From contig NZ_VFYR02000004.1 of assembly GCF_006489205.2 (NCBI RefSeq), forward strand, positions 1 through 64,000: a DNA stretch of 64,000 bases. Direction: 5' to 3'. The notes below the pieces were generated by a model. The model saw only the letters and a program-made list of their open reading frames with translations, did not search any database and was not told the DNA's origin. The DNA comes from Brevibacterium sp. XM4083. GTDB lineage: Bacteria > Actinomycetota > Actinomycetes > Actinomycetales > Brevibacteriaceae. Positions 53,600 through 64,000 of this stretch are shown piece by piece. The position numbers and the translations under genes are program-made. Every line of letters starts with the position of its first letter. Positions within the stretch are counted from its first letter, which is position 1.

Positions 53600-55267
53600 T
53601 CACTCGAGCGCGATCCACACGGCACTGTCCGCGCTCAGCACTCCCTCCGAGATGGCATCAGGGTGACTTGCGGCGAGGATCTCCCCCGCCGGCAGCTCGG
53701 TCAGCGCGCGCGGCACGGCTGTGAGGTTCGCGAGCACGAGGACGGCGCCGGTGGCAGTCGCGCTCGTGAAGGCGAGGAGACCGGCGCCGGGATCGTCGAG
53801 GGCGTGCCACGCGAACGCTCCGCGTCCGATCCCCCGGGCGCGTCGGAGGGCGATGAGCTCGGTGTAGAGGCCGAGCTGCGAGTCCGCGTCAGTGCGCTGC
53901 ACGTCGCGGGCGAGGCCGCGGTGCGACTCGGGTTGAGGCAGCCACGTCTGGGCATCGGCGCGGGTGCCGAAGCCGAGGTGGTCATCCGTGCCCGACCAGG
54001 GATACGGGGTGCGCGCCCCGTCCCGTCCGAGTTCGGCACCCCCGCTGCGGGCGAACACCGGATCCCGTCGCTCGTCGGCTGACAGCTGCGTGTGCTCGGG
54101 CAGGCCGAGTTCGTCACCCTGGTAGACGTAGGCGGAGCCGGGCAGGCCGAGTTCGACGAGGGCCATCGCGGCCGCCAGTCGCCGGCCCCGTGCCTGATCC
54201 GGCTGCGGGTCCGCGGGTCCGATGCCGCGCTGATGCGGCGGCGGGGTGGGAAGTCCGAAGCGGCTGGCATGGCGGACGGTGTCGTGGTTCGACATCACCC
54301 AGGTGGGGCTCGCCCCGACCTCGGCGGCGGCCGCGAAGGTTTCGTCGACGGCGCGGTGGAGGCTGACCGGGTCGATGCCCGCCATGAGGAAGGTGAAGTT
54401 GAAGGCCTGATCCATCTCGTCGGCGCGGACGTAGCGGAAGAGGCGCGAGAGCGGTTCGACCCAGGCTTCGGCGACGAGGATCCGCTCCCCCGGATAGCCG
54501 TCGAGGACCGTCCGCCACGCGCGGTAGACGTCATGGACGCCGTCCTGGTCGAAGAACGGCGAGGCCGCGGTCGGGGAGGCCGCCAGTGCCCCATCGCCCT
54601 CACCGGCGGGCAGGTGATCGGGCAGACCCTCGGCTTTGATGAGACCGTGGGCGACATCGACGCGGAAGCCGTCGACGCCGCGGTCGAGCCAGAAGCGCAG
54701 GATTCCCTCGAACGCCTCCCGCACGGCCGGATTCTCCCAGTTGAGGTCGGGCTGAGTGGGATCGAAGAGGTGGAGGTACCAGTCGTCGCTGCCCTCGACC
54801 CGGGTCCACGCGGGACCGCCGAAGACCGACGTCCAGTTGTTCGGCGGTGCCTCACCGCCGTCCCGACCGGTGCGGAAGACGTACATGTCACGGGCGGGGT
54901 CCCCCGCCTCGGCGCGCAGGGCCTCCTGGAACCACGGATGGGCGGCGGACGTGTGATTGGGGACGAGATCGACGATGACGCGCACGCCCGCGGCGTGGGC
55001 ACGGGCGATGAGCGCATCGAAGTCGGCGAGCGTGCCGAAGACGGGATCGACGTCCCGGTAGTCGCTGATGTCATAGCCGGCGTCGTTGCCGGGCGAGGGG
55101 TAGAACGGGGAGAGCCAGATCGCGTCGACTCCGAGGTCGGTGAAGTGGTCGAAGCGCTCGAGGATCCCCGGCAGGTCGCCGATCCCATCGCCGTCGCCGT
55201 CGGCGAACGAGCGCGGATAGACCTGGTAGATGACGGCGTCGGCCGCCCAGCTCTGCCCCTCTGCCAT
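53600..55267 (-). CDS. GH13 family alpha-glucosidase (oligo-1,6-glucosidase-like)
   Basis: This 555-residue intracellular glucosidase of the alpha-amylase superfamily has the four GH13 regions. They are DLVPNHTS (100-107), DGFRVDVAHG with nucleophile Asp204, VAEAWVEP with acid/base Glu267, and VMSNHD with Asp329. GDGIGDLPGILERFDHFTDLGVDAIWLSP is the classic N-terminus, and the calcium-like DGDGDG loop lies at 23-28. It would cleave the imported alpha-glucoside to glucose. ATG 55267 follows GAGGAGA. It lies upstream of the ABC genes in the same direction and 80 bp from the binding protein. Confidence 0.93.
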   Translation of the reverse strand: MAEGQSWAADAVIYQVYPRSFADGDGDGIGDLPGILERFDHFTDLGVDAIWLSPFYPSPGNDAGYDISDYRDVDPVFGTLADFDALIARAHAAGVRVIVDLVPNHTSAAHPWFQEALRAEAGDPARDMYVFRTGRDGGEAPPNNWTSVFGGPAWTRVEGSDDWYLHLFDPTQPDLNWENPAVREAFEGILRFWLDRGVDGFRVDVAHGLIKAEGLPDHLPAGEGDGALAASPTAASPFFDQDGVHDVYRAWRTVLDGYPGERILVAEAWVEPLSRLFRYVRADEMDQAFNFTFLMAGIDPVSLHRAVDETFAAAAEVGASPTWVMSNHDTVRHASRFGLPTPPPHQRGIGPADPQPDQARGRRLAAAMALVELGLPGSAYVYQGDELGLPEHTQLSADERRDPVFARSGGAELGRDGARTPYPWSGTDDHLGFGTRADAQTWLPQPESHRGLARDVQRTDADSQLGLYTELIALRRARGIGRGAFAWHALDDPGAGLLAFTSATATGAVLVLANLTAVPRALTELPAGEILAASHPDAISEGVLSADSAVWIALE

Positions 55268-55309
55268 GCCCTGTCTCCTCACTGTGCGATGCGGGCTGTG
55301 CGAAAGTCC

Positions 55310-55315
55310 AGCATA
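55310..55315 (-). promoter_or_regulatory. Candidate -10 of the GH13 gene
   Basis: TATGCT on the minus strand, 43 nt before the ATG and directly after the tuf terminator, is the only good -10-like hexamer in this gap. Confidence 0.3.
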
Positions 55316-55320
55316 GACGC

Positions 55321-55357
55321 CACAGGGGCCGCAATCATGATGATTGCGGCCCCTGTG
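55321..55357 (-). terminator. tuf terminator
   Basis: An 18-bp perfect palindrome, CACAGGGGCCGCAATCAT (55321-55338) with its complement at 55340-55357, lies 43 bp past the tuf stop. The central AT pairs would open as the loop. Confidence 0.8.
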
Positions 55358-55400
55358 GACTTCAGCGCTGAGCGGTGAGGCTCAGTGGAGAAGAGTCAGA

Positions 55401-56594
<1,194 letters not shown>

Positions 56595-56618
56595 TGGGTT
56601 CCTCCTCGTGGTTGGCAA

Positions 56619-56687
56619 AAGATATGCGGTTCATATCTTAGACCTTTGTTGGTTATCTTTCATTCCAGTGATGTTGTTCTACATCAC
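56619..56687 (-). promoter_or_regulatory. Two hairpins in the fusA-tuf spacer
   Basis: AAGATATG-CGGTT-CATATCTT (56619-56639) has perfect 8-bp arms just upstream of the tuf ribosome-binding site. GTGATGT-TGTTCT-ACATCAC (56668-56687) has 7-bp arms. The spacer is unusually AT-rich and contains TAAGAT (minus), a possible internal tuf promoter. Confidence 0.5.
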
Positions 56688-56708
56688 CTTGGCGATGAGC
56701 TGTGGAGA

Positions 56709-58814
<2,106 letters not shown>

Positions 58815-58904
58815 GGTGTCTCTCTCTCAATCGATGACTTGACCGCAGTCCCTTCCCTCCCGACCGATCTGCGCAGCAGACCGATCGGGCGGCAAGGGCG
58901 ACGA

Positions 58905-59375
58905 TCACCAGCGGTAGTGGGCGAAGGCCTTGTTGGACTCGGCCATCTTGTGGGTGTCCTCACGGCGCTTGACAGCGGCACCGAGGCCGTTGCCCGCGTC
59001 GAGGATCTCATTCATGAGACGCTCGGTCATCGTCTTCTCACGGCGCTGGCGGGCGTAGCCCACGAGCCAGCGCAGTGCCAGGGTCGTCGAACGAGCAGGA
59101 CGGACGTCGACCGGCACCTGGTAGGTCGCACCGCCGACGCGGCGGGAGCGGACCTCGAGGGACGGGCGAATGTTGTCGAGAGCCTTCTTGAGGTTGGCAA
59201 CCGGGTCGTTGCCGTTCTTCTCGCGGGTGCCCTCGAGGGCACCGTAGACGATGCGCTCGGCAGTCGAGCGCTTGCCGTCGAGCAGGATCTTGTTGATCAG
59301 CTGCGTGACGAGCGGCGAGTTGAAGACGGGGTCGACGACGATCGGTCGCTTCGGTGCAGGACCTTTGCGCGGCAT
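58905..59375 (-). CDS. rpsG: 30S ribosomal protein S7
   Basis: This 156-residue S7 has [47 protein letters not shown] and the C-terminal FAHYRW. It nucleates assembly of the 30S head. Its start shares one base with the rpsL stop. Confidence 0.98.
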   Translation of the reverse strand: MPRKGPAPKRPIVVDPVFNSPLVTQLINKILLDGKRSTAERIVYGALEGTREKNGNDPVANLKKALDNIRPSLEVRSRRVGGATYQVPVDVRPARSTTLALRWLVGYARQRREKTMTERLMNEILDAGNGLGAAVKRREDTHKMAESNKAFAHYRW

Positions 59376-59749
59376 TACTTCTTCTCCCTCTTCGCTCCGT
59401 ACTTGCTGCGGGCCTGCTGACGGCCCTTGACACCCTGGGTGTCGAGCGAACCGCGCACGATCCGGTAGCGCACACCCGGAAGGTCCTTGACACGGCCACC
59501 GCGCACGAGCACGATCGAGTGCTCCTGCAGGTTGTGTCCCTCACCGGGGATGTACGCGGTCACTTCGATCTGGCTCGAGAGCTTGACACGAGCGACCTTG
59601 CGAAGAGCCGAGTTCGGCTTCTTGGGGGTGGTGGTGTACACACGGGTGCACACGCCGCGACGCTGGGGGCTGCCCTTCAGGGCAGGGGCGTCGGACCCTG
59701 CGGATTTGTTATGCCGTCCTTTGCGGACGAGCTGCTGGATTGTCGGCAC
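59375..59749 (-). CDS. rpsL: 30S ribosomal protein S12
   Basis: This 124-residue decoding-centre protein starts [17 protein letters not shown] and has [19 protein letters not shown] and [17 protein letters not shown]. The Lys codons at the classic streptomycin-sensitive positions (TPKKPNS and GRVKDLPG) are unaltered. GTG 59749 is the start, with GGAGAA upstream. It is first gene of the str operon. Confidence 0.97.
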   Translation of the reverse strand: MPTIQQLVRKGRHNKSAGSDAPALKGSPQRRGVCTRVYTTTPKKPNSALRKVARVKLSSQIEVTAYIPGEGHNLQEHSIVLVRGGRVKDLPGVRYRIVRGSLDTQGVKGRQQARSKYGAKREKK

Positions 59750-60191
59750 TAAGCGTTCTCCATTGCTTCTCGATGAACCTAATTCCCACATCGGCCGCGA
59801 CGCAGGTCGCGTTTGTGAACCGTGGGACATATCCGACTGAACACCGGGTGAAGCTTGACTCCCGATGCCAGTAACCACGCGGCCTCACACACCCTGCGGT
59901 CGGGAGTGTCGCAAGGACACGCGCGCGCAGAGTTCTGCTCGGTCGGGCGGCCTGCGCCGGTCGCATTCACACGGGATCCAGGTCTCACAACACACCTGGC
60001 ATGATCGTTCGACGACGCAGATAACACAATCAGTCGCCTCCCAGAATATCGCGTGCGCGAGCCTCCGGTCAAAATCGCCGGAAGCGGCGTATCCTGCTCC
60101 GCCCGACCGTCCCCGGGAGGAGAGACGCAGGTCACGAAGAAGCAGGCTCGCTTCCTTGACTCATTCAAGAAAACCATGCAAGGGTGAAAGG
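59750..60191. promoter_or_regulatory. Divergent control region of rpsL and furA (no gene seen)
   Basis: This 442-bp region lacks a convincing gene. On the minus strand TAGGTT (59781-59776) is a candidate rpsL -10, giving a short leader. On the plus strand the right end carries CTTGACTCATTCAAG (60155-60169), a palindrome with CTTGA/TCAAG arms. It resembles the AT-rich FurA operator CTTGACT-N-ATTC-N-AGAAAA known before mycobacterial furA-katG. Small stems such as CGCCGGAAGCGGCG (about 60079) are also present. Confidence 0.5.
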
Positions 60192-60671
60192 GTGACAGAG
60201 GAACAACAGGCGCCGACAGGGAACTATTCCGCGATCCTGCGGACCAGCTCCCTGCGCGTGACGAAGCAGAGAGTCGCGGTGCTGGCAGCGGTGGACGCCC
60301 ATCCCCACGCCGACACCGAGACCGTCATCCGCGCGGTCAGGGAGGACCTCCCCGAGGTCTCCCATCAGGCCGTCTACGACTCACTCCACACCCTCACCGA
60401 GGCGGGTCTCCTCCGCTGCATCCAACCGTCCGGGTCCGTCGCCCGGTACGAGCGGCGCATCGGCGACAACCATCATCACCTCGTGTGCCGGGAGTGCAGC
60501 CGGATCGTCGACATCGACTGCACGGTCGGTCAGGCACCGTGCCTGACCCCGTCACACGATCACGGTTTCGTCATCGACGAGGCCGAGGTGACGTTCTGGG
60601 GTCTGTGTCCGGACTGCGCCCGCCGCAGTGCCGAGCCGGAGCCCGAACACCGGCTGCCCTCTGTCGTCTGA
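60192..60671 (+). CDS. furA: FurA-type peroxide-sensing Fur family regulator
   Basis: This 159-residue metalloregulator has a winged helix (LRVTKQRVAVLAAVDAHPHADTETVI, SHQAVYDSLHTLTEAGLLRCI) and a metal/dimer domain with GDNHHHLVCRECSRIVDID and FWGLCPDCA. The CxxC pairs may bind structural zinc. Upstream pairing with katG is the classic actinobacterial furA-katG unit, where oxidised regulator releases the operator. GTG 60192 is the likely start. The operator-like sequence lies just upstream. Confidence 0.92.
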   Translation: MTEEQQAPTGNYSAILRTSSLRVTKQRVAVLAAVDAHPHADTETVIRAVREDLPEVSHQAVYDSLHTLTEAGLLRCIQPSGSVARYERRIGDNHHHLVCRECSRIVDIDCTVGQAPCLTPSHDHGFVIDEAEVTFWGLCPDCARRSAEPEPEHRLPSVV

Positions 60672-60748
60672 GCCGGGAGGCGCTCTCGCCGCGCCCTTCC
60701 GTCGCCATCAGCTGAGCCCGACCGGGGCTCGACACCGAAAGGAACACC

Positions 60749-62959
60749 ATGACCGACACCTCCACTGCAGGCGGCTGCCCAGTCGTCCACACGACCGCGG
60801 GTGCCAACCCGACGACCGAACCCGGATCGCTGACCACTCCCCTGCAGGGCGACGCCAACGCCCAGTGGTGGCCCAACCGGCTCAACCTCAAGATCCTCGC
60901 GAAGAACCAGCCCGCCCGCGACCCGATGGACGCCGACTTCGACTACGCGGCGGAGTTCTCCAGCCTCGACTACGACGGGCTCAAGGCCGACCTCGCCGCG
61001 CTGCTGACGACGAGCGAGGACTGGTGGCCGGCTGACTTCGGCAACTACGGTCCGTTCATGATCCGCATGGCCTGGCACTCCGCCGGCACCTACCGCGTCC
61101 AGGACGGCCGCGGCGGCGGCGGTGAGGGCCAGCAGCGCTTCGCGCCGCTCAACTCGTGGCCGGACAATGTCGGACTCGACAAGGCCCGCCGCCTCCTGTG
61201 GCCGGTGAAGAAGAAGTACGGGAAGAAGATCTCGTGGGCCGACCTCTTCATCCTCGCGGGCAATGTCGCCCTCGAGCAGATGGGATTCACGACCTTCGGC
61301 TTCGCCGGCGGTCGCGCCGACGTGTGGGAGCCCGACAACGACGTCTACTGGGGTTCGGAGACCGAATGGCTCGGCACCGACAAGCGCTACGCGGGCAATC
61401 GTGAACTGCAGAAGCCGCTCGCGGCGACGACGATGGGCCTCATCTACGTCAACCCCGAAGGCCCCGAGGGCGAACCCGACCCGGTCAAGGCCGCCGCTGA
61501 CATCCGTGAGACCTTCGGGCGGATGGCGATGAACGACGAGGAGACCGTCGCCCTCATCGCCGGCGGCCACACCTTCGGCAAGACCCACGGCGCCGGACCC
61601 GAGAGCCACAAGGGCCCCGACCCGGAAGCCGGTGCCCTCGAGGAGCAGGGCCTGGGCTGGAAGTCCGACTTCGGCACCGGTTCGGGCAACGACGCGATCG
61701 GCAGCGGCATCGAGGTCACGTGGACCTACCACCCGACCCGCTGGGACAACGAGTTCTTCCACATCCTCTTCGCGTACGAGTGGGAGAAGTTCGAGAACGA
61801 GGGCGGCCACATCCAGTGGCGTCCGGTCGACGGCGGCGGCGATGACATGGTGCCGATGGCCCAGGGTGAGGGACGCCGTGAGCCCCGCATGCTCACGACC
61901 GACCTCTCGCTACGCTTCGACCCGGCCTACGAGAAGATCTCGCGTCGCTTCAAGGACGATCAGAAGGCGTTCGAGGATGCGTTCGCCCGCGCGTGGTTCA
62001 AGCTCACGCACCGCGACATGGGACCCGCGACCCGCTACCTCGGACCCGAGGTGCCGAACGAGGACCTCATCTGGCAGGATCCGATCCCGGCGGGCACCCC
62101 GCTCAACAACGGCGAGGTCGAACTCGTCAAGGCCGCCGTGCGCAACTCCGGCCTCAGCGTCTCCCAGCTCGTGTCGACGACGTGGGCTGCAGCGTCCTCG
62201 CACCGCGTCTCCGACATGCGCGGCGGCGTCAACGGCGGTCGCCTGCGCCTCGAACCCCAGCGGAACTGGACGGCCAATGAGCCGGCCAAGCTCGCCGAGG
62301 TGATCGGTGTGCTCGAGCGCATCGCCGCTGAGACCGGCGCCTCCTTCGCCGATGTCGTCGCGATCGCCGGCGCCGTCGGCGTCGAGACCGCCGCTGCGGC
62401 CGCGGGCTTCGACGTCACCGTGCCCGTGTCGACCGGACGCGGGGACGCCTCGCAGGAGCAGACGGACGTCGAGTCCTTCTCCTACCTCGAGCCGACCCAT
62501 GACGGCTTCCGCAACTACCTCACCCCGGGTCTGCCGCTGGCCGCCGAGTACCTTCTCCTCGACCAGGCGAGCCTGCTCGGTCTCACCACCTCTGAGCTCA
62601 CGGTCCTCATCGGCGGACTCCGCGTCCTCGGGGCGAACCACGAGGACTCCGAACTCGGCGTGTTCACCGACCGCAAGGGCGAGCTGACGAACGACTTCTT
62701 CGTCAACCTCCTCGAACTCGGCAACACGTGGAAGGCCGTCGGCGATTCGGCGACGACCAACCTCTACGAGTCCTTCTCCCCGACCGGTGAGAAGCTGTGG
62801 TCGGGCAGCCGCGTCGACCTCCTCTTCGGGTCGAACTCCGAGCTGCGGGCGATCGCCGAGGTCTACGCCTCCGACGATGCGAAGGAGAAGTTCGTCAACG
62901 ACTTCGTCAATGCCTGGTCGAAGGTGGTCGAGGCCGACCGCTACGACCTCAAGCGCTGA
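60749..62959 (+). CDS. katG: Catalase-peroxidase
   Basis: This 736-residue heme enzyme degrades H2O2. The distal triad Arg106-Trp109-His110 lies in [12 protein letters not shown]. The covalent adduct partners are Trp109, the Tyr of [11 protein letters not shown] and a downstream Met in the N-terminal domain. The proximal His is in [17 protein letters not shown]-terminal duplicated domain is complete. In mycobacteria KatG also activates isoniazid. The ATG follows AAAGGAA, 77 bp after furA, so both are likely co-transcribed and controlled by FurA. Confidence 0.97.
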   Translation: MTDTSTAGGCPVVHTTAGANPTTEPGSLTTPLQGDANAQWWPNRLNLKILAKNQPARDPMDADFDYAAEFSSLDYDGLKADLAALLTTSEDWWPADFGNYGPFMIRMAWHSAGTYRVQDGRGGGGEGQQRFAPLNSWPDNVGLDKARRLLWPVKKKYGKKISWADLFILAGNVALEQMGFTTFGFAGGRADVWEPDNDVYWGSETEWLGTDKRYAGNRELQKPLAATTMGLIYVNPEGPEGEPDPVKAAADIRETFGRMAMNDEETVALIAGGHTFGKTHGAGPESHKGPDPEAGALEEQGLGWKSDFGTGSGNDAIGSGIEVTWTYHPTRWDNEFFHILFAYEWEKFENEGGHIQWRPVDGGGDDMVPMAQGEGRREPRMLTTDLSLRFDPAYEKISRRFKDDQKAFEDAFARAWFKLTHRDMGPATRYLGPEVPNEDLIWQDPIPAGTPLNNGEVELVKAAVRNSGLSVSQLVSTTWAAASSHRVSDMRGGVNGGRLRLEPQRNWTANEPAKLAEVIGVLERIAAETGASFADVVAIAGAVGVETAAAAAGFDVTVPVSTGRGDASQEQTDVESFSYLEPTHDGFRNYLTPGLPLAAEYLLLDQASLLGLTTSELTVLIGGLRVLGANHEDSELGVFTDRKGELTNDFFVNLLELGNTWKAVGDSATTNLYESFSPTGEKLWSGSRVDLLFGSNSELRAIAEVYASDDAKEKFVNDFVNAWSKVVEADRYDLKR

Positions 62960-63026
62960 GACCAGTCTCTCCTCGCCGTGGTGAGCCGCCTCGGCGAGGA
63001 TGACCTGCTCTGTGAGGAGAGGTGAG

Positions 63027-63058
63027 AAGGCGGTGTCCCGTTATCGGGGCACCGCCTT
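63027..63058 (+). terminator. katG terminator
   Basis: AAGGCGGTGTCCCG (63027-63040) pairs with CGGGGCACCGCCTT (63045-63058) over 14 positions including one G-U, around a TTAT loop. Confidence 0.75.
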
Positions 63059-63091
63059 CGTCGTGTCCCGGCCAGGCAGTGTGTCCGCCGC

Positions 63092-63104
63092 TACACTGGG
63101 GACC
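63092..63104 (+). promoter_or_regulatory. -10 box of a leaderless DUF1707 transcript
   Basis: TACACT (63092-63097) lies exactly 7 nt before ATG 63105, the same arrangement as at marR and purU. No ribosome-binding site is present. Confidence 0.5.
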
Positions 63105-63788
63105 ATGCCCGACGAACAGCTCGAACCACCGTCCCGCCCGAGGATTCGGGCCTCCGATGCCGACCGCGACGCCGTCCTCGCCGTCATCACCGAGGCGGTG
63201 AGCAGCGGTCGCCTCGACCCCGATGAGACCGCCGAGCGGCAGGACGAGGCGATCCGGGCGAAGTACCTCCACGAGCTCGCTCCGCTCATCGTCGACCTGC
63301 CCGAAGGACGCGAACTCCACCTCCGCCTCGAGCGACAGACGGGCGGGACGACCCCAGGCGCCCAGATCGTGCCGCGCAACGCACCCGCGCCGCTCTCGCC
63401 GACGGCCCCGCCGGGTTCCGCGAGCCCCGTGAACTCGGTGGCGATCATGTCCGGGCGGGAGATCGACGTCCCCGCGGGCACTGCCGAGGTGACGACGTTT
63501 GCGCTCATGGGCGGGGACAACATCGACCTCACCGAGGTCATGGGTCCCGGCGTCACCGTCGAACTCGTCGCGTATTCGATGTGGGCGGGCAACGACATCT
63601 ATGTGCCGCCGGGCGTGCAGATCAGAGACGAGACGATCAACATCATGGCCGGCAACGAGATCCGGCAGTCGGCCAGGGGCGACGGCTCGAACGGCACCGT
63701 CGTGCTCAAGGGGTTCTCGCTCATGGCCGGCCACGACGTGCACTTGGCCAAAGGCTACCGAGGAAAGGACCAGGGACAGCTGACATGA
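63105..63788 (+). CDS. DUF1707 domain protein with LiaF-like C-terminal domain
   Basis: This 227-residue soluble protein has an N-terminal DUF1707 domain: RIRASDADRDAVLAVITEAVSSGRLDPDETAERQDEAIRAKYLHEL. A Pro/Ala linker leads to a beta-helical C-terminal domain like the cell-wall stress protein LiaF (VNSVAIMSGREIDVPAG, ALMGGDNIDLTEV, NIMAGNEIRQSARG, FSLMAGHDVHLAKG: four similar repeats). Envelope-stress involvement is a family guess. The ATGA overlap with the next gene couples it to pfkA. The start is supported by the -10 at 7 nt. Confidence 0.82.
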   Translation: MPDEQLEPPSRPRIRASDADRDAVLAVITEAVSSGRLDPDETAERQDEAIRAKYLHELAPLIVDLPEGRELHLRLERQTGGTTPGAQIVPRNAPAPLSPTAPPGSASPVNSVAIMSGREIDVPAGTAEVTTFALMGGDNIDLTEVMGPGVTVELVAYSMWAGNDIYVPPGVQIRDETINIMAGNEIRQSARGDGSNGTVVLKGFSLMAGHDVHLAKGYRGKDQGQLT

Positions 63789-64000
63789 GAATCGGAATCC
63801 TCACCTCCGGCGGCGACAGCCCCGGCCTCAACGCCGTCATCCGCGGCATCGTCCGCAAGGGCATCCGTTCGCACGGCTCGTCCTTCGTCGGCATCCGCGA
63901 CGGCTGGCGGGGACTGCTCGAGGACGACATGTTCGAGATGTCGATGCTCGACGTCCGCGGCCTCTCCGGACGCGGCGGCACGATCCTCGGCACCTCGCGC
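63785..64000 (+). CDS. pfkA: 6-phosphofructokinase, 5' part (cut by window end)
   Basis: The first 72 codons are present: MRIGILTSGGDSPGLNAVIRG, with the ATP-binding GGDSPG motif, then VGIRDGWRGLLEDD and RGGTILGTSR (substrate-side GGT). The family phosphorylates fructose 6-phosphate; ATP- or PPi-dependence cannot be judged from this part. It overlaps the DUF1707 gene by 4 nt. The gene continues beyond base 64000. Confidence 0.92.
   Translation, partial: MRIGILTSGGDSPGLNAVIRGIVRKGIRSHGSSFVGIRDGWRGLLEDDMFEMSMLDVRGLSGRGGTILGTSR

Overview
The window is GC-rich chromosomal DNA of a high-GC Gram-positive bacterium. The full ribosomal-protein superoperon, the furA-katG pair, an actinobacterial-length adenylate kinase, a PaaX regulator, TAnnnT -10 boxes and several apparently leaderless genes all point to Actinomycetota. 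I think of Micrococcales, possibly Brevibacterium, but that genus is a guess from general gene style and was not tested. No prophage, IS element, CRISPR array or tRNA gene was seen.

Left part (1-25.1 kb). The left edge looks like the leader of an rRNA operon that runs off the window on the minus strand. It is followed by an SRAP/HMCES peptidase, a MarR regulator and a valine-catabolism operon (isobutyryl-CoA dehydrogenase-like enzyme, 3-hydroxyisobutyryl-CoA hydrolase, enoyl-CoA hydratase) under a palindromic operator. Then come nitronate monooxygenase, an App1-type phosphatase, trpS, cstA with its YbdD-like partner, a paired SMR exporter, exonuclease III, a GNAT enzyme, a divergent LysE/LysR pair and a one-carbon group (folD-glyA, divergent purU). 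Next is an unusual three-gene operon (ANL adenylating enzyme, small DUF4188-like protein, GNAT-nitroreductase fusion), and then the proline symporter putP.

Middle (25.1-59.7 kb). A four-copy tandem array of ~92-bp palindromic units separates putP from the translation block. All translation genes lie on the minus strand. Read in transcription order they are rpsL-rpsG-fusA-tuf, then rpsJ-rplC-D-W-B-rpsS-rplV-rpsC-rplP-rpmC-rpsQ, then rplN-X-E-rpsH-rplF-R-rpsE-rpmD-rplO, then secY-adk-map, then infA-rpmJ-rpsM-rpsK-rpoA-rplQ. Two accessory blocks interrupt the order. A GH13 glucosidase plus sugar ABC importer sits between tuf and rpsJ. A block of a small membrane protein, PaaX, a MalY-like lyase, an LPXTG-anchored S33 peptidase and an MFS carrier sits between map and infA. 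rpsN is missing from the spc operon and rpsD from the alpha operon.

Right part (59.7-64 kb). furA and katG form an oxidative-stress unit with a FurA-like operator. They are followed by a DUF1707 protein and the first 72 codons of 6-phosphofructokinase, cut by the window end.

The most striking unexplained structures are the 92-bp palindromic array (25231-25592), the ANL/GNAT-nitroreductase operon (18865-23445) and two very long intergenic hairpins (6047-6114 and 10973-11036).
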